A DNA stretch of 38,284 bases from Acidobacteriota bacterium. GTDB lineage: Bacteria; Acidobacteriota; Terriglobia; Bryobacterales; Bryobacteraceae. Shown one piece after another: positions 16,774 through 25,194 of this stretch. Every line of letters begins with the position of its first letter. Positions within the stretch are counted from its first letter, which is position 1. A program made the translations under genes and the position numbers. A model generated the notes under the pieces. That model made no database searches and was not told the origin of the DNA. It worked only from the letters and a program-made list of their open reading frames with translations. The stretch covers positions 1 to 38,284 of the forward strand of contig JAJYLS010000011.1 in assembly GCA_021787555.1 (NCBI GenBank), read 5' to 3'.

Positions 16774-17103
16774 CTACAGGTGATTCTCGATCAGCTTCTG
16801 GAGCTGCGATTTGCCGGTGGCACCGACGACCTGCTCGACGATCCTTCCGCCCTTGAACAGCAGCAGCGTGGGAATGCCGCGGATGTTGAAGCGCATGGCG
16901 GTGCCGCCATTCTCGTCCACGTTCAGCTTGCCCACTTTCAGCCGGCCGGCATAATCGGCGGCCAGGGCTTCCACGGTCGGGGTCATCATCCGGCACGGGC
17001 CGCACCATTCGGCCCAGAAGTCCACCAGTACCGGCATGTCCGCCTGAAGCACATCCTGATCGAAGCTCGAATCCGTAAACGTAAAGGTGTTCTGACCTGC
17101 CAT
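16774..17103 (-). CDS. trxA: Thioredoxin
   Basis: This 109-residue thioredoxin reduces cytoplasmic disulphides. The active site WCGPC is at residues 33-37, after VLVDFWAEWCGP. The cis-proline is in RGIPTLLLF. Length and motif order match TrxA. The ATG at 17103 is preceded by AGGAGA; an upstream in-frame ATG is less likely because it lacks a ribosome site. It is followed convergently by the ketosynthase gene and lies after glycogen synthase on the same strand, with a 44-base gap. Confidence 0.95.
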   Translation of the reverse strand: MAGQNTFTFTDSSFDQDVLQADMPVLVDFWAEWCGPCRMMTPTVEALAADYAGRLKVGKLNVDENGGTAMRFNIRGIPTLLLFKGGRIVEQVVGATGKSQLQKLIENHL

Positions 17104-17147
17104 TTTGTCTCCTAATATAGTTAGAATCCCGATTCCGGCAAAAGGAT

Positions 17148-18569
17148 TCACGCCCCGCCCGCGAGCCGCCGGTAGAGCGCGGAATACGCGCAGGCCGACG
17201 AACGCCAGGAGAAATCCTTCTGCATTCCGCGCCGCATCATGGCGTGCCAGAGTTCCTGGTCCGCGTAGGCCCGGACGGCAACCCGCACGGCCGCGAGCAA
17301 CGCCTCGCCGGAGTACTCCGCGAACTTGAACCCCGTGCCTTCCTCGATGGTATCATCCAGCCCGCCGGTGGAGCGCACCACCGGCACCGTTCCATACCTT
17401 AAACTATAAATCTGGTTCAGACCGCAGGGCTCGTAGCGGCTGGGCATCAGGAACATGTCCGCGCCGGCCTCGATGCGGTGCGCCAGGCCGTTGTCGAACC
17501 CGATCAGCGCGGCGATGCGGCCGGGATACTCGGCAGCCATGCGCCGGAAGAATTCCTCGTATTCCGGATCGCCGGTTCCCAGCGCCACAATGTAGAGGTC
17601 TTCCGCGACCAGGCCGGCCGCCGCCGCGGCGATGAGGTCGGTTCCCTTCTGCCGCGTGAAGCGCGAAACAATCCCCACCAGCGGGCGATCCATCGCTTCG
17701 CGCGGAAGCCCGAATTCGCCCACCAGGCGCTCCTTGCAAACACGCTTGCCGGAGAGATCGTCGGCGGAATAGTTCGCCGGAATCAGCGGATCGACGTCCG
17801 GGCTCCACTCGCGGTAATCCACGCCGTTCAGGATCCCGGTGAGCACGTCGCCGCGCGCGCGCAAAGCGCCGTCGAGTCCGAAACCGTATTCCGGCGTCTG
17901 GATTTCGCGCGCGTAGGCGGGGCTGACGGTGTTGAGGGCATCGGCGAAAGCGATGCCGCCTTTAATGAGACTGACGCGACCAAAAAACTCCATGCCGTCC
18001 GGCCGGTAGACGCCTGAATCCAGCGCGATATCCGCCAGCGCGGTCTTCGGGAAAAGACCCTGGTAACCGAGATTGTGAACGGTGAACAGCGTCTTCACGT
18101 CCACGAAAGTCGGGTCCGTGGCAAAGGTGGTGCGCAGATAGGCAGGCACGAGCCCGGCCTGCCAATCGTGGCAGTGGAAGATCCGCGGAGCAAAAAGAAA
18201 ACGGGCCGCCGCCAGCGCCGCGCGCGCCAGCACGGCGAAGCGAATGTGGTTATCGGGATAATCGATGCCGGATTCACCGTAAAACCCCTTGCGGTCGTAA
18301 AGCGGAGGACAATCGACCAGGTACAGCGGAAATTCCTCGGCCGCCTGGTAGATGGAGACATCGTAGCGCGCGGGGCCGAAGTGGATGGGCACCCTGTCGT
18401 AGACCCGCCGCGCGCCCTTGAGGTCGATCGAGCCGTAGCGCGGAATGATGACCGCGACATCGTCGCCGCAACCGCGCAGCGCCGCCGGCAGCGCGCCAAC
18501 CACATCCGCCAGGCCGCCGGTCTTGGCGAGCGGCGCAGCTTCGGACGACACCATCAGGACGCGAGCCAC
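17148..18569 (-). CDS. glgA: Glycogen synthase (ADP-glucose type, GT5)
   Basis: This 473-residue GT5 enzyme adds glucose from ADP-glucose to alpha-1,4-glucan. The ADP-binding KTGGLADVVG motif is at residues 16-25. Further marks are HCHDWQAGLVPAYL, FTVHNLGYQGLF, NGVDYREWSPDVD, GIVSRFTRQKG, and SRYEPCGLNQIYSLRYGTVP near the end. The start is a GTG at 18569. TAAAAT lies 5 nt upstream and no Shine-Dalgarno is seen. No other glycogen genes are adjacent. Confidence 0.95.
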   Translation of the reverse strand: MARVLMVSSEAAPLAKTGGLADVVGALPAALRGCGDDVAVIIPRYGSIDLKGARRVYDRVPIHFGPARYDVSIYQAAEEFPLYLVDCPPLYDRKGFYGESGIDYPDNHIRFAVLARAALAAARFLFAPRIFHCHDWQAGLVPAYLRTTFATDPTFVDVKTLFTVHNLGYQGLFPKTALADIALDSGVYRPDGMEFFGRVSLIKGGIAFADALNTVSPAYAREIQTPEYGFGLDGALRARGDVLTGILNGVDYREWSPDVDPLIPANYSADDLSGKRVCKERLVGEFGLPREAMDRPLVGIVSRFTRQKGTDLIAAAAAGLVAEDLYIVALGTGDPEYEEFFRRMAAEYPGRIAALIGFDNGLAHRIEAGADMFLMPSRYEPCGLNQIYSLRYGTVPVVRSTGGLDDTIEEGTGFKFAEYSGEALLAAVRVAVRAYADQELWHAMMRRGMQKDFSWRSSACAYSALYRRLAGGA

Positions 18570-18574
18570 ACTCG

Positions 18575-18580
18575 ATTTTA
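18575..18580 (-). promoter_or_regulatory. -10-like box immediately before glgA
   Basis: TAAAAT on the minus strand ends 5 nt before the GTG start of glgA. It is a weaker member of the same group of start-proximal hexamers because the distance is slightly short. Confidence 0.3.
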
Positions 18581-18586
18581 CCCCGC

Positions 18587-19024
18587 TTATTTCGGCGTGA
18601 TGTCGGTGACCGGAATATCCCAGTGCGCGAGCAGGATTTCGAAGCGGCGCTGCTCCTCGCGCTGGTAGGTGGCCTGGTCGGGCCAGAGTTGCTTGATGAT
18701 GCGCTCTTCATCGGGATTCGCCGTGGTGGCCACGGTGGAATTCTTGAACCGGATGGTGACGCGGTAATCCCAGCGGCCGTCTTCGGTCATGTGGTTGGCC
18801 GGCTGCTCCATCTTGACCGAGAGGATGCGGCCGGTCCCGATCTCCTTCTTCAGCAGCGGATAGTGGTTCTTCAGAAACAGCCGCAGGAATTCCTGCTGAT
18901 GCCCCCACTGCACCTTGTAGTAATACTCCATGGTGTACGGGGCGCCGGCGGCGCCTTGCGACGGCGAGCCCTGGGCGAGGAGCGTGGGGGCAGCAAGGAG
19001 AAGCGCAAACAGAAGATTTCGCAT
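18587..19024 (-). CDS. Small secreted protein, unknown function
   Basis: This 145-residue protein has an N-terminal signal peptide (MRNLLFALLLAAPTLLAQG). It is followed by YTMEYYYKVQWGHQQEFLRL and a charged, helix-rich region ending HWDIPVTDITPK. The pattern suggests a small alpha+beta fold, possibly related to dimeric ferredoxin-like barrels, but no family was recognised. The ATG at 19024 has a GGAGG ribosome site; an in-frame upstream start is not supported. A TAGAAT hexamer about 29 bases upstream is a plausible -10. It precedes glgA on the same strand with a 17-base gap. Confidence 0.75.
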   Translation of the reverse strand: MRNLLFALLLAAPTLLAQGSPSQGAAGAPYTMEYYYKVQWGHQQEFLRLFLKNHYPLLKKEIGTGRILSVKMEQPANHMTEDGRWDYRVTIRFKNSTVATTANPDEERIIKQLWPDQATYQREEQRRFEILLAHWDIPVTDITPK

Positions 19025-19053
19025 AGATCCTCCAATGGCGAATGAACCGAATT

Positions 19054-20130
19054 CTAGCAAACCTCGACCACGTAAACCTGCGTGACGCCGGTGCGGTCGC
19101 TGGCGAAAGCCACCTTATCTTCTTCAAACGACCACGACGGGTGCGGGTGGGTCCATTGCGGGCCGTAGACCGTGTCGGCGGCATTTTCCATCCAGCTCAG
19201 GCTGTGGCGCGCGGCGGCGAAGTCTTCGGCGAGGGCGTAGCGCGATTTCTTCCATTGCGTACCCTGGCTGCTGGCTTCGCTGAGGCACAATTGCCGGCGC
19301 GCTCCCGCTCCAGCGGGCGCCCCGGCATCGATAATTTGCAGGCCTTCGTCGGGGTGGTTGGTGTCACAGAGGACGCGGCGTCCGGCGCGGTCGGGGGCGA
19401 TGTGCCAGGCGTTGTATTCGGCGATCGTGGCGATGTGGCGCGTGTTCCAGTCCATGCGGCAGAGAGCGCGCGGCCAGACGGTGAAGACCAGGTCGCCGGT
19501 TCCGCCGAGAAAGGTTTCGTGGACGATGAATTCGTCGTTGCCGTGATGGTAGAGGCATTCAAGGCCGGAGCCGTCGCGGCGGACGCGGTGCATGCGCGGG
19601 GCGGGGTCGCCGGCGAATTCGATCCATTCGGGCTCGAGCGGATGGAACTGCGGATGGATCACGGTGCGCGGGAACGGGATGGCATGCCAGCCGCCGCCGT
19701 CAAATCGGCCGCTGACCAAACCGCAGGCCGCGCCGGATTTATACGCGGCCACCAGCCACTCGCCATCGCGGCTGATAGAGCACTCGCCGAATTCCGCACC
19801 TGCGGATTCGAAGATGGTGCGCTCGGCGAGAGTTTTCAAATCGACGGCGTATAGGCCGCCGCCGCGCGTGACCACGATCGAATCGCCGCCGGGATGCAAG
19901 CTGGGGCTGAACGGATGGATCGGCGTGCCGCCGGTGAGTTGGCGGGTTTCGCCGGATTGGAGCGAGATCGAAAATAATTGTGGCTCGCCGGTGCGGTAGG
20001 AAGTGAAAAACATTTCGCGGCCGCCGGGGAAGAAGGAGCTTTGCAAAAAATAGGAAGGGTGATTGATGGCGGGACCGCCGGTCACCTGCCAGACGCGCGC
20101 GCCGGTAGCGGGATCGCGGAACTCTGTCAT
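19054..20130 (-). CDS. TolB/WD40-like beta-propeller protein, PL22-like
   Basis: This 358-residue protein appears to be a seven-bladed propeller. Blade-like repeats include FFPGGREMFFTSYRTGEPQL, LHPGGDSIVVTRGGGLYAVD and FEEDKVAFASDRTGVTQVYV. The opening (FRDPATGARVWQVTGG, then HPSYFLQSSFF) resembles oligogalacturonate lyase (PL22). Histidines fit that fold, but I cannot confirm the catalytic manganese site. No signal peptide is seen, which would place it in the cytoplasm. The ATG at 20130 overlaps the stop of the MetE-like gene by 4 bases (ATGA), so the genes are coupled. A pectin-oligosaccharide role is inference. Confidence 0.72.
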   Translation of the reverse strand: MTEFRDPATGARVWQVTGGPAINHPSYFLQSSFFPGGREMFFTSYRTGEPQLFSISLQSGETRQLTGGTPIHPFSPSLHPGGDSIVVTRGGGLYAVDLKTLAERTIFESAGAEFGECSISRDGEWLVAAYKSGAACGLVSGRFDGGGWHAIPFPRTVIHPQFHPLEPEWIEFAGDPAPRMHRVRRDGSGLECLYHHGNDEFIVHETFLGGTGDLVFTVWPRALCRMDWNTRHIATIAEYNAWHIAPDRAGRRVLCDTNHPDEGLQIIDAGAPAGAGARRQLCLSEASSQGTQWKKSRYALAEDFAAARHSLSWMENAADTVYGPQWTHPHPSWSFEEDKVAFASDRTGVTQVYVVEVC

Positions 20131-21137
20131 TTGCTCCCCAGGTAGAGGTCGCGGCCTTTGACCAGCGCCGCGATCTTGGCATCCGCCACCGAGCGCTTGA
20201 GCATCCAGAAGCCGCAATCGGGATGGACCCAGCCGATGCGGCCGGGACCAGTGACGGCGGCGACGCGCTCGATGCGGCAGGCGATCTCTTCCGGCGTTTC
20301 GATGCGATTCACCTTGACATCCACCACACCGATGCCGAGCTTGATGCGCGGATCGACTTCTTTCAGCGCCTCGGCTTCGCTTTCGGAGCGGTGCGCCATT
20401 TCGAGCACCAGGTGATCCACGTGAAGCTGGTTCAGAAAAACGGTGAGCGCGCGCCATTCCCCGCGCTGCACGGTCTGGCCGCCGTAATTGCCAAAGCAGA
20501 GGTGCACGGCGCGACGGCCCTTGAAAGAATCGAGCACGCGGTTGATGGCGGCGGCGGCCAGCGGGCCATCGGTGGGATTGCCGGGAATGTTGGCCTCGTC
20601 GATTTGCAGGCAATCGCAGGGCAGGCCCGCCACCTGCTGCGCGAGTACGCCGGCGAGCGACATGAGCAGGTGCTCGAACTTGCCGTAATAGCGGTCCAGC
20701 AGGGTGCGGGCCAGCATGTACGGGCTGGTGACGGTGAATTTGAACGGGCCGCCGGCGACGCTGGCGGCCAATTCGCAATCGGCCAGCAGGTTGAGCGAAC
20801 CTTCGGCGAGTAGGCCTTCGACCACGCCCGCGGCTTTGCGCCGGAACTGCATGGTCTGCAAACGCGCGAAGGCCTCGTGATCGCTGCGGCCGACCGCGGT
20901 GCGGACACCGGCCATGGGGCGGAGGAAATACTCGATCATCCCATTGGTCTCGGGATGGTTGACATCGAAGCGGTAGAGCTCGCCGTCGGTGGGCAGGTCG
21001 ATGCCGGCGGCGCGCTGGATGCCGAAGACCACGCGCGTGGCGTCGAGGCGCCCCTGCTCGCTCGGGAGCGCGGCCAGCCAGTCGGGAATAGGATAGGAGC
21101 CGACGGTGGTGGTGAGGATCGCGGGTTCAAGCGGCAT
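20127..21137 (-). CDS. MetE C-terminal-like (cobalamin-independent Met synthase) protein
   Basis: This 336-residue protein is the TIM-barrel catalytic half of cobalamin-independent methionine synthase without the N-terminal half. Zinc-ligand-like residues are visible as His and Cys in VHLCFGNYGG, Glu in LEMAHR and Cys in WVHPDCGFWML. The opening LTTTVGSYPIPDWL is also typical. Stand-alone MetE-C proteins act in methyl transfer to thiols, but here the neighbours are sugar enzymes, which is unusual. The ATG at 21137 has GGGAGG before it. Its start overlaps the end of the upstream gene by 11 bases and its stop overlaps the next start. Confidence 0.85.
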   Translation of the reverse strand: MPLEPAILTTTVGSYPIPDWLAALPSEQGRLDATRVVFGIQRAAGIDLPTDGELYRFDVNHPETNGMIEYFLRPMAGVRTAVGRSDHEAFARLQTMQFRRKAAGVVEGLLAEGSLNLLADCELAASVAGGPFKFTVTSPYMLARTLLDRYYGKFEHLLMSLAGVLAQQVAGLPCDCLQIDEANIPGNPTDGPLAAAAINRVLDSFKGRRAVHLCFGNYGGQTVQRGEWRALTVFLNQLHVDHLVLEMAHRSESEAEALKEVDPRIKLGIGVVDVKVNRIETPEEIACRIERVAAVTGPGRIGWVHPDCGFWMLKRSVADAKIAALVKGRDLYLGSK

Positions 21138-21984
21138 AGGCCTCCCAAAGAGCTTTGTAGTAGCGCAGGAAGCGCTCGGGCTGATCGCTTTGCGCACATT
21201 CGGCGAGGGTGTAGCGGTTGTAGCCCGAAGCGCCCAGCAGATGGAAAAATTCGCGGTAGGGGTAGCCGCTCACGAGTTCGTTGATATGGCAGTTGCGGAT
21301 GTAGGGGCGGAGGAGATCGAAGCTCTGCTTAACGGAGCCATCGACCACGTCAGTGGGATTGGAATTCCAGCAGGCGCCGAGGTTGGGGTGGTTGGCGGCG
21401 CGCAGAATTTCGGCGGCGGTTTTCGGAACCTGGGTATCCCGGCCGTGAACCTCCATCCAGATCTCGATGTTCTTGGTCGCGCCGTAGGCGGCGGCCTCGT
21501 GGAGACCGGCTGCGATGTGCCCGATGGTGGCCTCCACCGGCACGCCCTTGGGAAGGCCGTTGGGGCGGACCTTGACGGCGCTGGCGCCGGTGTCGCCCGC
21601 GAGATCGACGAAGGTTTTGCAGATGGCGAGTTGTTTGGCGCGTTCGGCGGCATCGGGCGATTCGAATTCGCAGGTGCTGCCGTAGCTGAGCAGGCGGACT
21701 TTGGATTGCTCGAAGCGCTGGCGGACCCGCGCCCGCGCGGCGGCATCGATGGACGGTTCGACGCCGTGCTTGTGGCCGGTGCGCAGCTCGACGGCGGCGA
21801 GACCGGTCTTTTCCAGGGTCTGGATGATGGTCTCCAGATCCATGTCTTTGAGGAGATTGTAGGTGACGCAGCCGAGGTGGAAGGGCGGCAGCTCAGAGGG
21901 CGCGGTCTGAGCGAGGGCGGGACGCACGGCCAGCGCCAGCGGCGCGGCCACGAGCGGCGCGCCCAGGAAGGATCGGCGATTCAT
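21127..21984 (-). CDS. Exported sugar phosphate isomerase/epimerase-like TIM barrel
   Basis: This 285-residue protein belongs to the xylose isomerase-like TIM-barrel superfamily. A twin-arginine-type leader, MNRRSFLGAPLVAAPLALAV, opens it, so it is probably exported folded. Barrel marks include AAVELRTGHKHG, SAVKVRPNGLPKG, EIWMEVHGRD and CHINELVSGYPYREFFHLL, consistent with metal-binding Glu/His sites. It heads a three-gene operon with the MetE-C-like and propeller proteins. The ATG at 21984 has GGAGT upstream. The substrate is unknown; sugar or inositol epimerisation is the usual role of the fold. Confidence 0.85.
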   Translation of the reverse strand: MNRRSFLGAPLVAAPLALAVRPALAQTAPSELPPFHLGCVTYNLLKDMDLETIIQTLEKTGLAAVELRTGHKHGVEPSIDAAARARVRQRFEQSKVRLLSYGSTCEFESPDAAERAKQLAICKTFVDLAGDTGASAVKVRPNGLPKGVPVEATIGHIAAGLHEAAAYGATKNIEIWMEVHGRDTQVPKTAAEILRAANHPNLGACWNSNPTDVVDGSVKQSFDLLRPYIRNCHINELVSGYPYREFFHLLGASGYNRYTLAECAQSDQPERFLRYYKALWEAYAA

Positions 21985-22005
21985 ATAGGTGACTCCATTC
22001 AATCG

Positions 22006-22011
22006 TATACT
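22006..22011 (+). promoter_or_regulatory. -10-like box immediately before DUF1080-PHP gene
   Basis: TATACT ends 8 nt before the GTG at 22020 and 20 nt before the ATG at 22032. It lies in the 35-base gap to the divergent TIM-barrel operon. If used as a leaderless promoter it would favour the GTG as the real start. Confidence 0.4.
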
Positions 22012-22019
22012 AGAGTCCA

Positions 22020-23504
22020 GTGTTACACTCCATGACCCGGCGGAGCTTCGTCGGTACGATGACGGCTCTGGGTCTGACCGCTGCCGATCAGGGTTGGACA
22101 GAACTTTTTGACGGCCACAGCCTGGAGGGCTGGCGGCCGAGCGAACACAAGGATTCGTGGAAGGTCGTCGAGGGGCAGCTCGCGGCGGACGGGCCGCGGT
22201 CACATCTTTTCTACGCCGGCGGGTTCCACGGCGCCGATTTCAAGAATTTCGAGCTGGAGGTGGATGCGCTGGCACAGCCGGGCTGCAACTCCGGCGTGTT
22301 CTTCCACACGGCTTACCAGGAGAGCGGATTCCCGCGGCGCGGGTTCGAGATCCAGATCGACAACACCTATACCGGCGAGCGCGGGTACCTGGAGCGGAAG
22401 AAGACCGGCTCGCTGTACGCCGTCCGCAACGTTTATAAAGAGTTCGTGCGCGACAACGAATGGTTCAAGATCCACGCGCTGGTGCGCGGGAAGAACGTGC
22501 AGGTGCGGCTCAACGATATGCTGCTGGTGGATTACACCGAGCCGACGCCGCCGGTGATTCCGCCGGGCAGCGAGCGCGAGCGATATCTGAGCCACGGCAC
22601 CTTCGCGCTGCAATGCCACAACGACGGATCGCGGGCGCGGTTCCGCAGCGTGCGGGTGCGGCCGCTGCCGGACGATCTGGCGACGCCCGAGCCGGCGCCG
22701 GTGGTGGACGACATTTTCCGGAAGGTGATCGAGCTCGGCGCGCACAATTACCCGATGGTCGACTACCACGTGCATCCCAAGGGCGGGCTGACGGTGGAGC
22801 AGGCGCTGGAGAAATCGCGGCGCGACGGGATCGAATACGGCCTCGCGATCAACTGCGGCGCGAGCTTTCCGACCAAGAACGACGACGCCGTCCGCGCCTA
22901 CGTGGATTCGCTTCAGGGGCAGCCGTGCTTCATCGCCATGCAGGCCGAAGGGCGCGAGTGGACGGGGATGTTTTCGCGGCGCGCGGCAGCGCTGTTCGAC
23001 TACATCTTCACCGATTCCATGACGTGGAGCGACGACAACGGGAAGCGCATGCGCACCTGGATACCGCAGGAAGTCGGAACCATCACGGACCCGCAGGAGT
23101 TCATGGACATGCTCGTGGACCGCACGGTGGGGATTCTGGAACACGAGCCGGTGGATATTTATGCCAACCCAACCTATATCCCGAACCAGATCGGCAAGGA
23201 GTACGACCGGCTGTGGACGGAAGCGCGGATCGAAAAGGTGGTGACCGCGGCGGCGAAGAACCATGTGGCCATCGAGCTGAACAACGCGCGCGATTTGCCG
23301 AGCCCGGCCATCGTGAAGGCCGCCAAGGCGGCGGGGTGCAAGTTCAGCTTCGGATCGAATAATAGTGGGCCGCAGAACTTGCGGCGCTGCGAGTACGGGA
23401 TCCGGATGATCGAAGAATGCAAGCTGGGCTGGCAGGATTTCTTCGTGCCCGGGGCGTGGTGGCCCAAGGCGATCGAGCGGAAGCCGGACGCGCTGAAGGC
23501 TTAG
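22020..23504 (+). CDS. DUF1080 (3-keto-disaccharide hydrolase-like) and PHP fusion
   Basis: This 494-residue exported protein joins two domains. Residues about 25-225 are a DUF1080 jelly roll (WTELFDGHSLEGWRPS, NSGVFFHTAYQESGFPRRGF, EIQIDNTY), a fold found in 3-keto-glycoside hydrolases. Residues about 240-490 look like a PHP amidohydrolase-type barrel, with the HxH motif in MVDYHVHPKGGLTVEQALEK and later AIELNNARDLPSP and FSFGSNNSG. A twin-arginine-like MTRRSFVGTM occurs at residue 5. Two starts are possible: GTG 22020 (given here because TATACT sits 8 nt before it) or ATG 22032. No Shine-Dalgarno supports either. The fusion is unusual and the reaction unknown. Confidence 0.85.
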   Translation: MLHSMTRRSFVGTMTALGLTAADQGWTELFDGHSLEGWRPSEHKDSWKVVEGQLAADGPRSHLFYAGGFHGADFKNFELEVDALAQPGCNSGVFFHTAYQESGFPRRGFEIQIDNTYTGERGYLERKKTGSLYAVRNVYKEFVRDNEWFKIHALVRGKNVQVRLNDMLLVDYTEPTPPVIPPGSERERYLSHGTFALQCHNDGSRARFRSVRVRPLPDDLATPEPAPVVDDIFRKVIELGAHNYPMVDYHVHPKGGLTVEQALEKSRRDGIEYGLAINCGASFPTKNDDAVRAYVDSLQGQPCFIAMQAEGREWTGMFSRRAAALFDYIFTDSMTWSDDNGKRMRTWIPQEVGTITDPQEFMDMLVDRTVGILEHEPVDIYANPTYIPNQIGKEYDRLWTEARIEKVVTAAAKNHVAIELNNARDLPSPAIVKAAKAAGCKFSFGSNNSGPQNLRRCEYGIRMIEECKLGWQDFFVPGAWWPKAIERKPDALKA

Positions 23505-23600
23505 GAAAACCGGGGACTGGCTGCGAAATTCCGCGCCGCTAATCCCCAGAAAAAGGGACATGCCTCCTCGCGGAATTTCGTTGCCTGTCCCCGGTTTTCC
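23504..23600. repeat. REP-like long palindrome, copy 2
   Basis: Two 32-base arms (23504-23535 and 23569-23600) pair with only about three mismatches. Between them lies a 33-base centre that includes a second small dyad (TCCC...GGGA). The core GGGGACTGGC-NN-CGAAATTCCGCG matches copy 1 at 2615-2667 over its GGGGAC...CGAAATTC part. It starts 3 bases after the DUF1080-PHP... frame's last codons, so it may also act as a transcript end. Confidence 0.82.
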
Positions 23601-23626
23601 AGCGCACTCACTTTTACGACAGGCTG

Positions 23627-25069
23627 TTAACCGACAACCGCGCGATACCGTTTGTAGGCTTCTTCCCAGTGCGGGCTGGGGTGCGGATTGACCGCGACGG
23701 AGGCCCAGGAAGCGCGCACCACCGCGCGCAGTTGGCTTAGGTCCGCCAGTTCGCCGGCGCCCATGGCTTGCACCAGGATGTTGCCGATGGCGGTGGCTTC
23801 GGAAGGACCGGCGAGCACGCGGCGGCCGGTGCAGTCGGCCACGAATTGATTGAGCGTGGCGTTGCGCGAGCCGCCGCCCACGATGTGGATGAGGTCGATC
23901 GGGCGGCCGGAAAGCGTTTCGAGGCTTTCCACGACCTGGCGGTAGCGCAGCGCGAGGCTCTCCAGGATGGTGCGCGCAAACTCGCCGTGCGTGGCGGGCG
24001 GCTGCTGGCCGTGGGCGCGGCAATGCTCGGCGATGCGGCGCGGCATGTCGCCGGGTTCGAGGAACGCATCGGGATCGATGATCGCGGTGAAGGGACGCGC
24101 GGCGGCGGCCATGCGGGTGAGCTCTTCGTAAGTGTATTCGGCGCCTTCGAGGCTCCACGCGCGCCGGCATTCCTGGAGCAGCCAGAGGCCGGCGATGTTT
24201 TTCAGCAGGCGGATCTTGCCGCCGACGCCGACTTCGTTGGTGAAGTTCAGTGCCCGCGAGCGCGAATCGATGATGGGCGCGTCGAGCTCGAGGCCCATGA
24301 GGGACCACGTGCCCGAACTGATGTAGCACCAGTGCCGATTGCCTTCCGCGGGGACGGCGGCCACGGCGGAAGCGGTATCGTGGCCGCCGATGGCGTAGAC
24401 CGGAGTGTTGGGCGCTTCGATCATCTTGCCGAGCAAGCTGCCGGGCTGGACGATGGGGCAGAGGATGTCGGAGGGCAGCCCGAGGCGCTGGAGCAGGTCG
24501 CAGGACCAGGACATGGTGATGGGGTTGAAGAACTGGGTGGTGCTGGCGATGGTGGCGTCGGTTTTGGCGATGCCGGTGAGGCCGTAGTTGAAGAGGTCCG
24601 GGATGGTGAGGAGCTTGCGCGCCGCGGCGAGCGCGGGAGAGGCGGCCAGCTTCATGGAGTACCACTGGAAAAGCGTGTTGATCTGCATGTGCTGGATGCC
24701 CGTGGCGGCGAAGACCTGCTCGCGCGGGACCACCGCGAACAGTTTCTCGGGCACGCCGTTAGTGCGGGCATCGCGGTAGTGGAAAGGCGGTTCGAGCAGC
24801 AGGCCATCCGCGCCGAGCAGGCCGAAATCCACGCCCCAGGTATCCACGCCGATGCCATCGAGCGGAATCTTGCGTTCGCCGGCTTTCGAAATGCCGGTCT
24901 GGATTTCGTCCCAGAGCCTGGAGAAATCCCAGTGGAGGCCATCGGGGCGGCGCATGGGGTTGTTGGGGAAGCGGTGCAGCTCGGAGAGCGCCAGGCGGCC
25001 TCCGCAGAGCGCGCCGAGGATGGCACGGCCGCTTTCAGCACCGAGATCGAATGCCATATATTGGCTCAT
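23627..25069 (-). CDS. rhaB: Rhamnulokinase (FGGY family)
   Basis: This 480-residue sugar kinase phosphorylates L-rhamnulose in rhamnose breakdown. FGGY-family marks are AFDLGAESGRAI at the N-terminus, GVDTWGVDFGLLG, YRDARTNGV, INTLFQWYSM, YAIGGHDTASAVAAVP, ISSGTWSLMGLEL and the C-terminal IHIVGGGSRNATLNQFVAD. The phrase IGGHDTASAVAAVP followed by ISSGTWSLMG is characteristic of RhaB rather than of xylulose or glycerol kinases. The usual partners (isomerase, aldolase) are not adjacent. TATCAT ends 8 nt before the ATG. Confidence 0.95.
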   Translation of the reverse strand: MSQYMAFDLGAESGRAILGALCGGRLALSELHRFPNNPMRRPDGLHWDFSRLWDEIQTGISKAGERKIPLDGIGVDTWGVDFGLLGADGLLLEPPFHYRDARTNGVPEKLFAVVPREQVFAATGIQHMQINTLFQWYSMKLAASPALAAARKLLTIPDLFNYGLTGIAKTDATIASTTQFFNPITMSWSCDLLQRLGLPSDILCPIVQPGSLLGKMIEAPNTPVYAIGGHDTASAVAAVPAEGNRHWCYISSGTWSLMGLELDAPIIDSRSRALNFTNEVGVGGKIRLLKNIAGLWLLQECRRAWSLEGAEYTYEELTRMAAAARPFTAIIDPDAFLEPGDMPRRIAEHCRAHGQQPPATHGEFARTILESLALRYRQVVESLETLSGRPIDLIHIVGGGSRNATLNQFVADCTGRRVLAGPSEATAIGNILVQAMGAGELADLSQLRAVVRASWASVAVNPHPSPHWEEAYKRYRAVVG

Positions 25070-25077
25070 AAATCGAT

Positions 25078-25083
25078 ATGATA
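25078..25083 (-). promoter_or_regulatory. -10-like box immediately before rhaB
   Basis: TATCAT on the minus strand ends 8 nt before the rhaB ATG, with no Shine-Dalgarno sequence in between. It belongs to the same start-proximal group noted elsewhere in the window. Confidence 0.4.
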
Positions 25084-25146
25084 ATCCTCACGCCGGGGAG
25101 GCGGGCCGGCGAACCGGATCAATTTTCAGGTCCGAAAGCCGGAAAT

Positions 25147-25165
25147 CTCTCCGTATAATAGAGAG
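25147..25165 (+). promoter_or_regulatory. Candidate promoter of degT with dyad around TATAAT
   Basis: TATAAT at 25154-25159 is a consensus -10, flanked by CTCTC (25147-25151) and GAGAG (25161-25165). This gives a palindrome centred on the box that could bind a repressor. The -35 region is poor. The box is 35 nt before the ATG of the aminotransferase, so this transcript would have a short leader, unlike the start-proximal cases. Confidence 0.4.
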
Positions 25166-25194
25166 GCGAAGCCGCACGTATCGCGCAAGCACCC

